From an uncultured Kordia sp. (GTDB lineage Bacteria; Bacteroidota; Bacteroidia; Flavobacteriales; Flavobacteriaceae), in assembly GCF_947496985.1 (NCBI RefSeq), contig NZ_CANMEZ010000009.1:1-64000 (forward strand): a stretch of 64,000 nucleotides of DNA, read 5' to 3'. Position 1 is the stretch's first letter; each line of letters opens with the position of its first letter. The notes below the pieces were generated by a model, which saw nothing but the letters and a program-made list of their open reading frames with translations, did no database searches and was not told the DNA's origin. A program made the translations under genes and the position numbers. This document shows positions 53,724 to 63,138 of this stretch, piece after piece.

Positions 53724-53752
53724 AAGATTTAGAACTATTACTTTGATCCGAA

Positions 53753-55696
53753 TTACTTCTTCACAATAAGTTTCGTATATGTGTTTCCGGTAGTACTTTG
53801 TACGTTTACAAAATAACTTCCTGTTTTTAATTCACTAATATCAATTGACTTTTGATCAGCTTGCATTGTAAATGCTTTTACTTGCTGACCAACTAAGTTG
53901 TATACAATTACTTGTGAAAGTACTTGTCTTGACTCTATTTGTAATTTTCCAGTAGTTGGATTTGGATACATAGCAAATGTAGTATCTTCCACATCAGGAG
54001 TGCTTAATGTATTTGTAATTGTTATAACTGTTGATGCCTGGTATAAATTACAATCACCCACTGTATGTGTAATAGTATATACTCCGTCTGAAGACATAGT
54101 TAAGTCAATTTCTCCTGTAGTAGGGTTAATTACTAATCCTGCTGGGTCTACTGTAAATACTCCAGTTACTCCTGTTGTTCGTGTTGGAGTAGGATTAGGA
54201 TCAGCTAGATCATACATATTAGAAGCAAACATAAAGTTTGCAAAATCATTATAGTGGATATCAATATAGTTTTTAATCACCGTTGCATAATCATCTGCAA
54301 AAGGAACTAAGGTTTGTGGGCGACTATCAAAAAAGTTTCCGTTATAGGTTCCTAAATCGCGGACACGTCTATTTACTTCCGTCATAATTCCATCAATGGT
54401 TCCGCCACCACCAAGTCCATCACTTGCTGTTGGTCCAGATCCGTGACGTCTGTTGTTGTAGAAATCTCCATCAAAATATGCATTGGTAAATGGACGCGTA
54501 TCATCACAAGCATTAGAGCTACCTTGGTCAAAATCACTTGGAATGGTACGGTAGCCAGAAGTTACACTACAACCAGAATATCCTTGTGCGTTGTAAAAAG
54601 CACCACCTGTATCTTTAAAAATTCCACCTAAGCTATTTGGTCCACGAACCAATTCTTCTTGTGTCAATCCGCCTAAATTGTTGCTTACTAAATTTGTAAT
54701 TGTAGAGTTTGAAACTGAATTTAGGTGATTTGTGCTTGTATTATTTAAATCGGAAGCAGAAATATTGTAACCTGCTTCAATCCTAGGAACAGTATGGCTT
54801 TGTCCGTGTAAGTCAATATATAATCCTTTTCCCCATTTACTCATTACATCAGTACTTGCTGCATCAATAAAGTTATGGAAAGCATTCCAGTAAAATAAAG
54901 CATCTGCATCACCACAAGTAGCTTCGTTTTGTTCTCTATTTGGATCTAATTTACTCCTGTGTAAGTTATTGATAATAATGTACGGGTAACAACCAGTTTG
55001 ATCGAATACAGATTGTTGAATTTCACGAACTAAAATTTCTGTATTATCGTCTCTCTCATTCGTTCCACAATTTCTGTCTGGTAAAGCACTATCATTATCA
55101 GGGTAAAAAGTTCCACCAATATTTTGTCCAGATTGTTTTACACCTCCGTGTGGTGCAGAAATAATAATAGGCATATTTCCAGGGATGTATTCGATGTATT
55201 CATTTCCGCTTGTATCAAACTGAGAAACTCCAGGGAAAGGCGGTGGCGGTGGCGCAGCCTCTTCGATCGCAAAGTAAATAGTTTGTGATATTTGAGAATT
55301 TGTAGCAGAGGTATCAAAACTACCATTAAAGCTTAAAGCTGTATCTCCGTCAGCAGTAATAGTAAGACTTCCTCCAGCATTCCAACCATCGCCATAAGTA
55401 TCATATACAATTACGTAATACCCAGCAGTTGTACTACTATTTACAGGGTAACTTACCGCAGTTGTCGTTTCATTATAAGGATTTACAGCACTACCACTTC
55501 CATCAAACCCATTGTCAATTGTTACCAATAACATGTCATTAGGATCGTAGAATTCAACTCTGTTTTCGGTGGACCATTGTGGCCAATCGACCGTAAGGAT
55601 AACATCTACATTCTGAGCAAAGCTTGTCATGCTCATCAATAAAAAAAGTGCAAAAATACCTTTGAAAAGGGGCAAAGTAGTTTTTTTCATAGTCAT
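53753..55696 (-). CDS. T9SS type A cargo with N-formylglutamate amidohydrolase-like domain
   Basis: 647 aa with a signal peptide (1-27, TSFAQNV). A beta-sandwich domain (~28-145) is followed by a Pro-rich linker (APPPPPFPG). The catalytic-looking region (~150-480) has IIISAPHGG, NNLHRSKLDPNREQNEA and GLYIDLHGQSH, matching the zinc and substrate motifs of the N-formylglutamate amidohydrolase/M14-like fold. The C-terminus has YPNPTTGKLQI and ends TKLIVKK, a type A sorting domain. Homologues are cytoplasmic His-degradation enzymes, so a secreted version likely has another substrate (peptide or peptidoglycan amide); this is inference. Confidence 0.86.
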   Translation of the reverse strand: MTMKKTTLPLFKGIFALFLLMSMTSFAQNVDVILTVDWPQWSTENRVEFYDPNDMLLVTIDNGFDGSGSAVNPYNETTTAVSYPVNSSTTAGYYVIVYDTYGDGWNAGGSLTITADGDTALSFNGSFDTSATNSQISQTIYFAIEEAAPPPPPFPGVSQFDTSGNEYIEYIPGNMPIIISAPHGGVKQSGQNIGGTFYPDNDSALPDRNCGTNERDDNTEILVREIQQSVFDQTGCYPYIIINNLHRSKLDPNREQNEATCGDADALFYWNAFHNFIDAASTDVMSKWGKGLYIDLHGQSHTVPRIEAGYNISASDLNNTSTNHLNSVSNSTITNLVSNNLGGLTQEELVRGPNSLGGIFKDTGGAFYNAQGYSGCSVTSGYRTIPSDFDQGSSNACDDTRPFTNAYFDGDFYNNRRHGSGPTASDGLGGGGTIDGIMTEVNRRVRDLGTYNGNFFDSRPQTLVPFADDYATVIKNYIDIHYNDFANFMFASNMYDLADPNPTPTRTTGVTGVFTVDPAGLVINPTTGEIDLTMSSDGVYTITHTVGDCNLYQASTVITITNTLSTPDVEDTTFAMYPNPTTGKLQIESRQVLSQVIVYNLVGQQVKAFTMQADQKSIDISELKTGSYFVNVQSTTGNTYTKLIVKK

Positions 55697-55810
55697 TTAT
55701 ATATTAAGTAAGATTTATTCGGGTGCGATTTAATTTATTTTCCTTACAATTGTGATAAAGAAACTAAACCAATAACAATTATACGATAAAAGGCGTAAAA
55801 AATCGACAAA

Positions 55811-56614
55811 ATGAGCGATAATTATTTTAGAACTAACAAAGAGACATGGAATAAGAAGGTAGCTATCCATGCAAAAAGTGACATGTATGACATGGAATCT
55901 TTTAAAAAAGGAAAGTCTTCCTTAATGAAATATGAACTCAACAGTTTGTCTAATGTTGCAGGTAAATCATTATTACATTTACAATGTCATTTTGGACAAG
56001 ATACCTTGAGTTGGGCACGAATGGGAGTAAAGGCAACTGGAATTGATTTGTCTGATGAAGCCATTAAGCTAGCAAAATCATTGAATACAGAATTAAACCT
56101 AGATGCACAATTTCATTGTTGCAATGTTTTTGATGTAAATGAGCATGTAACAGATACATTTGATATTGTATATACAAGTTATGGCGTTATAGGCTGGTTG
56201 GATGATTTGAAAAAGTGGGCTACGATTATAGCTTCCCGATTAAAAGAAGGAGGAACGTTTTATATGGTAGAATTTCATCCTATTGTTTGGATGTTTGATT
56301 ATTTGCAAACACCTCCAGTTTTAAGATATGCATACAGTCAAGAAGAAGTAATTTATGAAGAGTATGAAGGTACGTATGCAGAAGATGGAGAAACCAAAAT
56401 GATTAGTAAAGAGTATGCTTGGAATCATGGAATGGCAGATGTTATAAATGCCTTAATTGAAACAGGACTTACGATTGAATTTTTAAACGAACACGATGCT
56501 GCGCCCTATGATGTATTGCCAAATTTGGTAAAAAATGCAGAAGGCCTATATGAAACAAAGGATAAACTCTATCCGTTGATATACGAATTAAAAGCCACAA
56601 AAAAACCTCGCTAA
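55811..56614 (+). CDS. Class I SAM-dependent methyltransferase
   Basis: 267 aa. The core is LLHLQCHFGQDTLSWARMG (motif I), ATGIDLSDEAIKLAKS (motif II), CNVFDVNE, and DIVYTSYGVIGWLDD (motif IV region). The N-terminal NYFRTNKETWNKKVAIHAKSD is typical of a Bacteroidota subgroup. Substrate unknown. The last bases of the gene form part of its terminator. Confidence 0.9.
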   Translation: MSDNYFRTNKETWNKKVAIHAKSDMYDMESFKKGKSSLMKYELNSLSNVAGKSLLHLQCHFGQDTLSWARMGVKATGIDLSDEAIKLAKSLNTELNLDAQFHCCNVFDVNEHVTDTFDIVYTSYGVIGWLDDLKKWATIIASRLKEGGTFYMVEFHPIVWMFDYLQTPPVLRYAYSQEEVIYEEYEGTYAEDGETKMISKEYAWNHGMADVINALIETGLTIEFLNEHDAAPYDVLPNLVKNAEGLYETKDKLYPLIYELKATKKPR

Positions 56615-56629
56615 GTTGCGAGGTTTTTT
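56600..56629 (+). terminator. Terminator overlapping the methyltransferase stop codon
   Basis: AAAAAACCTCGC / GCGAGGTTTTTT, perfect 12-bp stem with a 6-nt loop. The left arm lies inside the CDS end. Confidence 0.9.
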
Positions 56630-56649
56630 ATACATATATTTTGTTGGAA

Positions 56650-57429
56650 TTAAAACTTAGCAAAAAGCTTTTCCATTTTTATTTTTTCTTCATCAGCTAA
56701 AGCTGGGTCTACTAAAATACGACCACTATGCTCATCTGTGATGATCTTTTTTCTTGAAGCAATCTCAACCTGAACTTGTGGTGGAATTGTAAAGTAAGAA
56801 CCTCCAGAAGCACCTCTTTCAATTTTTACAACAGCTAATCCATTACGAACGTTTCTACGAATTCGTTTGTATGCTGCTAACAATCTGTCTTCAATTAATT
56901 TTTCGAACTCTTCAGATTTCTGTAAAAGGAATTCTTCTTCTCTTTTCGTTTCTTCAAGAATATCATTCAATTCAGCTTTCTTGTGCTTTAAATGAGATTC
57001 TCTCTGATCTAAACGTTCTTTAGTTTGTGCAATCACAATTTTCTTTTGGTCAATAGAAACCTTAAATTCTTTAATGTGCTTCTCTGCCAATTGCATTTCT
57101 AACTCTTGGAATTCAACTTCTTTAGATAAAGCGTTGTATTCTCTGTTGTTACGAACATTCTTTTGTTGCTCGGTATATTTCTTGATTAAGGTTTTAGCCT
57201 CTTCAATAATATTCTTCTTGCTTTTGATATCTTCATCTATTTGACCAAGATCCCCGTGAAACTTTTCAAGTCTAGTGTTCAATCCAGTTACTTCATCTTC
57301 TAAATCTTCTACTTCTAAAGGAAGCTCTCCTCGTACGTTTTTGATCTCGTCTACACGAGAGTCAATTAATTGTAAATCAAAAAGTGCGCGTAATTTTTCT
57401 TCAACCGTAACTTCTTTCTTCTTTGCCAT
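56650..57429 (-). CDS. CdsZ/DUF164-like coiled-coil protein with cysteine-free ribbon
   Basis: 259 aa. Long coiled coil (~35-180) then the family C-terminal segment SYFTIPPQVQVEI ... IITDEHSGRILVDP. In typical members this segment is a C4 zinc ribbon (CxxC ... CxxC); here all Cys are replaced (ASGGS and EHSGR) and the protein has no Cys at all. Zinc binding is therefore lost while the fold sequence is kept. It starts 2 bp after the Nif3-family gene stop, so the pair is cotranscribed. DNA/RNA-related and FtsZ-related roles have been suggested for the family; unclear here. Confidence 0.88.
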   Translation of the reverse strand: MAKKKEVTVEEKLRALFDLQLIDSRVDEIKNVRGELPLEVEDLEDEVTGLNTRLEKFHGDLGQIDEDIKSKKNIIEEAKTLIKKYTEQQKNVRNNREYNALSKEVEFQELEMQLAEKHIKEFKVSIDQKKIVIAQTKERLDQRESHLKHKKAELNDILEETKREEEFLLQKSEEFEKLIEDRLLAAYKRIRRNVRNGLAVVKIERGASGGSYFTIPPQVQVEIASRKKIITDEHSGRILVDPALADEEKIKMEKLFAKF

Positions 57430-57431
57430 AT

Positions 57432-58526
57432 TTATGAATACTTGATTGGATTTGTATTTTCTGCTGATAAAATGATCGCAAAATTAGGAATTTTTTTCGT
57501 AAGATACTCAAATAAAAGATTTTTTGTGTACTGTTCGCTTTCATAATGCCCAATATCTGCTAATAAAATTGTGTTTTCAGCCTTGTAAAAATCATGGTAT
57601 TTCAAGTCTGCCGTTACATACGCATCAACACCAGCACGTTTTGCGTTTCCAATAGCAAAACTTCCACTTCCACCTAAAACAGCTATTTTCTGTATCATTT
57701 TTCCTGATAATTCAGAGTGTCTTACCACCGGAACCTTCATTTTTGTCTTCAATAAGGTCATAAAATGCATTTCCGTGATTGGTTTTTTAAATTCACCAAT
57801 CATTCCCATACCAATATGCTGATTAGTGTTTTCTAGGGTTGTAATTTCATATGCTACTTCTTCATACGGATGCGTTGCATGTAATGTGTTTATAATTTTA
57901 CCTTCTAAATGTTTGGCAAACGTAATTCCAAGTTGTACTTCTTCCTCAAAATGTGTTTCACCTTTTTTACCAACTGCCGGATTTGAAGCTTCATTTCCTT
58001 GAAAACTTCCGACACCATTTATATTAAAACTACAATGTTCGTAATTTCCAATGCTTCCTGCGCCAACGGCAAATAATACATTCCTAACAGCTTCTGCATC
58101 TTTTTGCGGGACAAACGTGACCAATTTTTTAATAGTTCCTTTTTGCGGAATTAAAATAGATTTATTGGTCAAGCCTAATTCGTCACACATACGATCGCTG
58201 ACACCATTCCACGAATTGTCTAGCGCTGTGTGCATGGCATAAATAGCAATGTCGTTTTTAATTGCTTTTAAAACAACACGCTCTACATAGGTTTTTCCTG
58301 TAATCTTTTTTAAGCCTGAAAATATAATTGGATGAAAACTCACAATCATATTACAGTTATTTTCAATAGCTTCATCAACTACATTTTCAAGTGTATCTAA
58401 GGAAATTAATACACCTGACACTTCTTGTTTGCTGTTTCCAACCAACAAACCAACATTGTCAAAATCTTCGGCATACGCGAGCGGACATAATTCTTCAATG
58501 TGTGATATAATATCTTGAACGATCAT
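57432..58526 (-). CDS. Nif3-like dinuclear metal centre protein
   Basis: 364 aa. The two halves of the Nif3/YqfO fold are seen: VGLLVGNSKQEVSGVLISLD, SFHPIIFSG and, after a PII-like insert (~130-230), AVLGGSGSFAIGNAKRAGVDAYVTADLKYHDFYKA and DIGHYESEQ with metal His/Glu. It is often annotated GTP cyclohydrolase type 2, without firm proof. The pairing with a CdsZ-type gene is conserved in many bacteria. Confidence 0.92.
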   Translation of the reverse strand: MIVQDIISHIEELCPLAYAEDFDNVGLLVGNSKQEVSGVLISLDTLENVVDEAIENNCNMIVSFHPIIFSGLKKITGKTYVERVVLKAIKNDIAIYAMHTALDNSWNGVSDRMCDELGLTNKSILIPQKGTIKKLVTFVPQKDAEAVRNVLFAVGAGSIGNYEHCSFNINGVGSFQGNEASNPAVGKKGETHFEEEVQLGITFAKHLEGKIINTLHATHPYEEVAYEITTLENTNQHIGMGMIGEFKKPITEMHFMTLLKTKMKVPVVRHSELSGKMIQKIAVLGGSGSFAIGNAKRAGVDAYVTADLKYHDFYKAENTILLADIGHYESEQYTKNLLFEYLTKKIPNFAIILSAENTNPIKYS

Positions 58527-58593
58527 TTTTTAGCTTTTTTTGAATGAATTCATCTTAATCTTAATAATTGTCATTAAAAAATCAAGAGGAGTT

Positions 58594-58601
58594 CAAATAT
58601 A
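58594..58601 (-). promoter_or_regulatory. Candidate -7 box for the nif3-cdsZ pair
   Basis: On the minus strand TATATTTG (CAAATATA on plus) matches TAnnTTTG, 67 bp before the ATG at 58526. No spaced TTG was found. Confidence 0.45.
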
Positions 58602-58751
58602 AAGATTAGCTCTAAAAATTACCTCATAAAATTTTAAAAGGCTCCTATTTAGAACGCTTACGAATTTGAAGTTACGTTTATAAACTATATTGAGGAAGTT
58701 TGTTTGTATTGATTTACTTTAATGGATTAATCAAATAAATTTTTAATTCAT

Positions 58752-59183
58752 ATGAAAATAAACATTTTTACGATCCTGCTCTTATTGTCAACTACGCTTA
58801 TGATGTCGCAATCACGGCGCGGCATTATTCCTATTGAAGATAACCGATTGTTTAAGGTTGTGCTTGAAGTTGATGAAAACAACGTGCTATCGCGCAGTAA
58901 TGAATATTTTAGAATGCAAGCTGTAAAAGTTGTAAGTAATGAACGCGTCAGTGATGATGAGGAGTTGCAAGCATTTAAAAGCTTCTATTATATTGTGATT
59001 GCTGACTTTGATGAATCGCCGCAAGGCAAACTTTACAGAACAGAAAACTTAATTTCACCAACAATTTCAGTATTTCCAGATAGTTATCGGTTTTTTAAAA
59101 TTCTCATTACACACGGTGAACAACAAGAAAAACAATTGGTATTGTTTGCATCAAATGAAAAGGTATATGTAAAAAAGGAATGA
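58752..59183 (+). CDS. Hypothetical exported protein
   Basis: 143 aa with a signal peptide (1-19, LMMSQSRRG). The mature part is a small alpha/beta domain (FKVVLEVDENNVLSRSNEYF, FKSFYYIVIADFDES) of no family I can name. It precedes lpxK by 43 bp on the same strand. Confidence 0.65.
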   Translation: MKINIFTILLLLSTTLMMSQSRRGIIPIEDNRLFKVVLEVDENNVLSRSNEYFRMQAVKVVSNERVSDDEELQAFKSFYYIVIADFDESPQGKLYRTENLISPTISVFPDSYRFFKILITHGEQQEKQLVLFASNEKVYVKKE

Positions 59184-59226
59184 TTTTTAGCGATTCAATT
59201 CCTTAAAAAATTATACTTTCGCTTTT

Positions 59227-60240
59227 ATGCGACGACTTCGACTTTTATTATTGCCTTTTTCCATCTTATATGGTGCAATCGTATTTGTGCGTAATTGGAT
59301 GTTTGATAAAAGCATGTTAAAATCAACTTCGTATAACTTTCCTGTGATTTGTGTTGGAAATTTGAGCGTTGGCGGTACTGGAAAGTCACCAATGATAGAA
59401 TATTTAATTAGATTGACGAAAGACACGTACAAAGTTGCCACTTTGAGTAGAGGTTATAAACGTAAAACAAACGGTTTTTTGATTGCAAATGCACAAACAA
59501 CAGCTTCCGATATTGGTGATGAACCATTGCAGTTTTACAGGAAGTTTGGAGATGAAATTATTGTTTCTGTAGAAGCACAAAGAACCGTAGGAATTGAATC
59601 GTTACAAGGTTTACCGAATACGCCAGAAATTATTTTGTTGGATGATGCATTTCAACACAGAAAAGTTTCAGCAGGTTTCAATATTTTGTTGACACCTTAC
59701 AACGATTTGTATGTGAATGATTTTATGTTACCTGCTGGAAATTTACGCGAACCGCGTTCAGGAGCCAAACGTGCCGATGTGATTGTAGTGACCAAATGTC
59801 CGCAAACTGTTTCTGAAAGTAAGATGCTTCAAGTTGCGAAGCAGTTACGTCCAAAAAAACATCAGCAGGTATTTTTTACTACGATAGCATATTCTGAAAT
59901 GATTCAGAGTGAAACAGAAACTATAGCTTTGTCTTCTTTAGAGGAAGCGTTTATGCTTGTTACAGGAATCGCAAATCCGAAACCATTATTACTATACTTA
60001 AATGATCAAGGATTATCGTATATACATTTGAAATATCCTGATCATCACGATTTCAGCGAAAGCGAACTGAATACAATTAAACAGAAAGCAGGAAATAAAC
60101 AAATCTTAACCACAGAGAAAGATTTTATGCGTTTACAAGGAAGTTTGGAAAACTTGTATTACTTGCCGATTAAAGTTCAGTTTTTAGCCAATGAAAATGC
60201 TTTTCAAAATCGAATTGCAGCATTTGTTAGGGATATTTAA
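59227..60240 (+). CDS. lpxK: Tetraacyldisaccharide 4'-kinase
   Basis: 337 aa, usual length. An N-terminal membrane helix (LLLLPFSILYGAIVFVRNW) is followed by the P-loop VGNLSVGGTGKSPMIEYL and the family motif LSRGYKRKT, GDEPLQF, LLDDAFQHRKV and DVIVVTKCP. It phosphorylates the 4' position of lipid A disaccharide at the inner membrane, so the cell makes lipid A. Convergent with the CHAT gene (12-bp gap). Confidence 0.95.
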   Translation: MRRLRLLLLPFSILYGAIVFVRNWMFDKSMLKSTSYNFPVICVGNLSVGGTGKSPMIEYLIRLTKDTYKVATLSRGYKRKTNGFLIANAQTTASDIGDEPLQFYRKFGDEIIVSVEAQRTVGIESLQGLPNTPEIILLDDAFQHRKVSAGFNILLTPYNDLYVNDFMLPAGNLREPRSGAKRADVIVVTKCPQTVSESKMLQVAKQLRPKKHQQVFFTTIAYSEMIQSETETIALSSLEEAFMLVTGIANPKPLLLYLNDQGLSYIHLKYPDHHDFSESELNTIKQKAGNKQILTTEKDFMRLQGSLENLYYLPIKVQFLANENAFQNRIAAFVRDI

Positions 60241-60252
60241 TGTAGCAATTTA

Positions 60253-63078
60253 TTACTTCCTTGATTTTCGTTTTTTCTTAGAAAAGAGTACTATGAAAAC
60301 CAACAATACACTGCTAATTAAAAGAATCCATACGATAGTTGAAATACTTTGCGTGACTGCCGTTTGATCTCCATAAAGTATAAAACCTGCCCAATAATAC
60401 GGTTGTGAAAGTTTCGTTCCTTGGTGTGTTACGATATAATCCAGTTTGGCATTTTGTAATGCTTTTGATTTTGAAACACCTTTTTTTAGGTATTGATAGA
60501 AGCTTTCCATGATTTCACTTGTAGATTGATCCGGGACTTCCCAAAGACTTGCTACTGTAGCAGGAACACCAGCAAACGTGAATGCACGCTGAAAAGATTC
60601 CATACTTCTCCCTGCATTTTCTTTTCCTAAACCTGTATTACAGGCACTTAAAACAGCCAAATCTGCACGTAGATTTAATGCGTATAATTCTTCTAGATAT
60701 AAATCGTCTTCATCCGTATTGTTTTTATTGAATAAGAGTCGACTCAATCCAGCTTCTTTGTTATTAATTTCGGCATGCATTGCCAAATGCAAAATTTTAG
60801 CAGTATGCGCCGTTTCTATGAATTGTTGTTTAGAAACATTTTTGCCCATATATATTTTAGAAGGAAACAGTTTGCCAATAATTTTAGCTTCTGCCTTGGC
60901 TCCTTCTAAGTTGGAAATAGCACTTCTGGTTGCGAAAGCTGTTGTATTGCCTTCATAGGTAGGCGCATATATTGCCAACGTTGTTTCTTTTGTAGTTTCT
61001 GTGTCTAAGTGTATGAATTTTAGATTTGACGTATATCGAATTTCATAAGGTATTGCTAGAAATTCATGAGTTGCTTGTAATGTTTCAAATGGAATTTTAT
61101 ATAATTCTCCGTCAGGATTGAAAATAATTTTTTTGATGTTTTTATCAATTGTAGGTAGGATGTAGTTGGCAAGTGATACAGCATCATCCGAATTGTATTT
61201 TCTATTTTTTATGGCTGTGACATAATTGTTTACCAAGTCAATTTCTTTAGTCGTCCAAGGTTGCAGTTTCCAAGTTAGATTGTTTGCAGTAATGGAAAAA
61301 ATTGCCAACTCTTTTTCAAATAATATATATTTTACAACAAGTTCGTCGGTTGCTAAGTTGTTTTGTAATTCGCTTAATTTGAATTCTTTACTGCTTAGTA
61401 ATTCTAAGTTTGGAAACATTGTATTGGTAAAGTCTATATGAAGATTGATTAAGTTGAGAATAGAATCTTCTTTGTGAATGTTTTGTTGCTTTTTTGCAGC
61501 GGTTAATATAGTTCGTAGTGTTAAGTGTCTGTGTTTTAAAGAATCTAATGCAGGAAGATTGTTGGTGTATCTATTTTGATAAAATCGTTGCCAAGTCATT
61601 TGATTCATCATGGTTTCCGTGCAACTTAGTAATGTATTTGTAGTCAAACCTTTTACATTGGTGCCTTTTTCTTTTGTTGCCAATACACCATAAATTATTT
61701 TACGGAGTAATTGATTTTGTTCAGGATTGAATTTGGTTTTAGCATAACTATTTTCAAACTGAATAAACGCTAAATGATACAGTTTGGCAATCGTTTTTTG
61801 TACAGTAATATCATCTTTGTAAAATGTTTCCAGTTTTTCAGCAACTCGTCTAATCAACCGAGTATGACCATATACTTTACTTGGTTTAAAGTTGTTATAA
61901 GCTTTTGCAAGTTTTGTGGTATCTGAATGAATTTCTTCAATCACCGTATGAAAAATGTGTAATGCACTATCTTTCTGACTAAGTTTAGCTTTGATCAAGG
62001 CTTTTTGAGCTAAGAAAAATGGTTTTCTTCCGTCTGTTTCAGCCATCGAATTCAGTAAATCTAGGATTAAGGTATTTGCTTCAATTAATTTATTACCTTT
62101 TGTGAGTGCTTTGCATTTGTTGTATTTAAATACAATAGAATTGCCTGGATAGTTTTTGTTTTCAATTAAATCAATAGACTTATCTATATAATAAGTTCCG
62201 TGTTCTAAATGTTTTTTATCAATTAAAGAATCGGCTTTGTAGCTTATATACCAATCGCCCACATGATTTAAAGCGGTACTGTAATAGATTCTTTCATTTT
62301 CTTGGAATGATGGTGACGCATGTGAAGCTTCCAAGCTTTTTATCACTTTGGTGAGTTCAAGACTGTCTTCTTTTTTTTCTGCTAGTTTGTAAAGTAAGTA
62401 TATTTTTCGGTAGTCTAAGATAACTTCATACCGATGCGATTTGGTTTTGTCAAGATGTTTTTTGTGTTTTCTATATATTTTTTCAGCAAAGCGAATGTTT
62501 CGTTTCGCTTCTGCCAAATTTCCATGATATGCAGCTTCTGTTGATAGAAATACATACGCATCCACTAAATAGTCCAAGTTTGGTTTATAGTCATCCGTTA
62601 AGTATTTGATGGCAGTTTTCATGGTATTTTCTGCACGTTTTGGAAAGTTGAGGTTCGATTCTCCATATGCTCTTTTGTAATATAAAGCACCTTTAACATT
62701 TTTCCCTCTTTTGCTCGTGATGTTATTGCAGAATGGAAGTCCTTTTTCAACACTTTTTATACTTTCTGAATAGTTTCCGGTGTAAAAATATCCTTGAAAT
62801 TCATAGTAATATAAATCTGCGATATCTAAACTGTCTTTTGCTGTTTTTGGATTTACATTGTTGATATGTGTATCTAAATATTCCAACAGTTTAGTGTACT
62901 GTTCCGTATTGTTTAGTGCGCTGGCTGTTTTCCACATTAAATGAACGCTAGGGTTTGTAAGCGAATCTTGTTTTTGATAGTGATTACTTTTTGCAGCTAC
63001 GCTAGTGTATATACATAGTACGCATAGGATAAAAGTTATGCGTACTATGTTGACTATTTGTGGTTTGGATTTGTTCAA
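60253..63078 (-). CDS. TPR-CHAT caspase-like protein with C-terminal membrane anchor
   Basis: 941 aa with an N-terminal signal (1-29). TPR-like helices fill ~35-430, a helical middle follows, and the CHAT domain is C-terminal. The catalytic dyad is present: His768 (ILHLAMHAEINN) and Cys813 (LAVLSACNTGLGK), with VPATVASLWEVPDQST after it. A single hydrophobic helix (~901-920) and a basic tail (KKKRKSRK) end the protein, placing the CHAT and TPR domains in the periplasm with a short cytoplasmic tail. CHAT proteases act in some defence and cell-death systems; here no partner gene with a defence domain is near, so the role is open. Confidence 0.9.
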   Translation of the reverse strand: MNKSKPQIVNIVRITFILCVLCIYTSVAAKSNHYQKQDSLTNPSVHLMWKTASALNNTEQYTKLLEYLDTHINNVNPKTAKDSLDIADLYYYEFQGYFYTGNYSESIKSVEKGLPFCNNITSKRGKNVKGALYYKRAYGESNLNFPKRAENTMKTAIKYLTDDYKPNLDYLVDAYVFLSTEAAYHGNLAEAKRNIRFAEKIYRKHKKHLDKTKSHRYEVILDYRKIYLLYKLAEKKEDSLELTKVIKSLEASHASPSFQENERIYYSTALNHVGDWYISYKADSLIDKKHLEHGTYYIDKSIDLIENKNYPGNSIVFKYNKCKALTKGNKLIEANTLILDLLNSMAETDGRKPFFLAQKALIKAKLSQKDSALHIFHTVIEEIHSDTTKLAKAYNNFKPSKVYGHTRLIRRVAEKLETFYKDDITVQKTIAKLYHLAFIQFENSYAKTKFNPEQNQLLRKIIYGVLATKEKGTNVKGLTTNTLLSCTETMMNQMTWQRFYQNRYTNNLPALDSLKHRHLTLRTILTAAKKQQNIHKEDSILNLINLHIDFTNTMFPNLELLSSKEFKLSELQNNLATDELVVKYILFEKELAIFSITANNLTWKLQPWTTKEIDLVNNYVTAIKNRKYNSDDAVSLANYILPTIDKNIKKIIFNPDGELYKIPFETLQATHEFLAIPYEIRYTSNLKFIHLDTETTKETTLAIYAPTYEGNTTAFATRSAISNLEGAKAEAKIIGKLFPSKIYMGKNVSKQQFIETAHTAKILHLAMHAEINNKEAGLSRLLFNKNNTDEDDLYLEELYALNLRADLAVLSACNTGLGKENAGRSMESFQRAFTFAGVPATVASLWEVPDQSTSEIMESFYQYLKKGVSKSKALQNAKLDYIVTHQGTKLSQPYYWAGFILYGDQTAVTQSISTIVWILLISSVLLVFIVLFSKKKRKSRK

Positions 63079-63138
63079 TTTGTTTAAATAGGTTGTATTG
63101 TGGTTTCCTTAAAAGTACAATTTTTTGTTTGTATTTTT

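Noticed and set aside
60253-63078. CHAT protein as part of a type III CRISPR or gasdermin defence system
   Set aside because: No Cas, gasdermin or other effector gene is near, and the protein has export and membrane-anchor signals.
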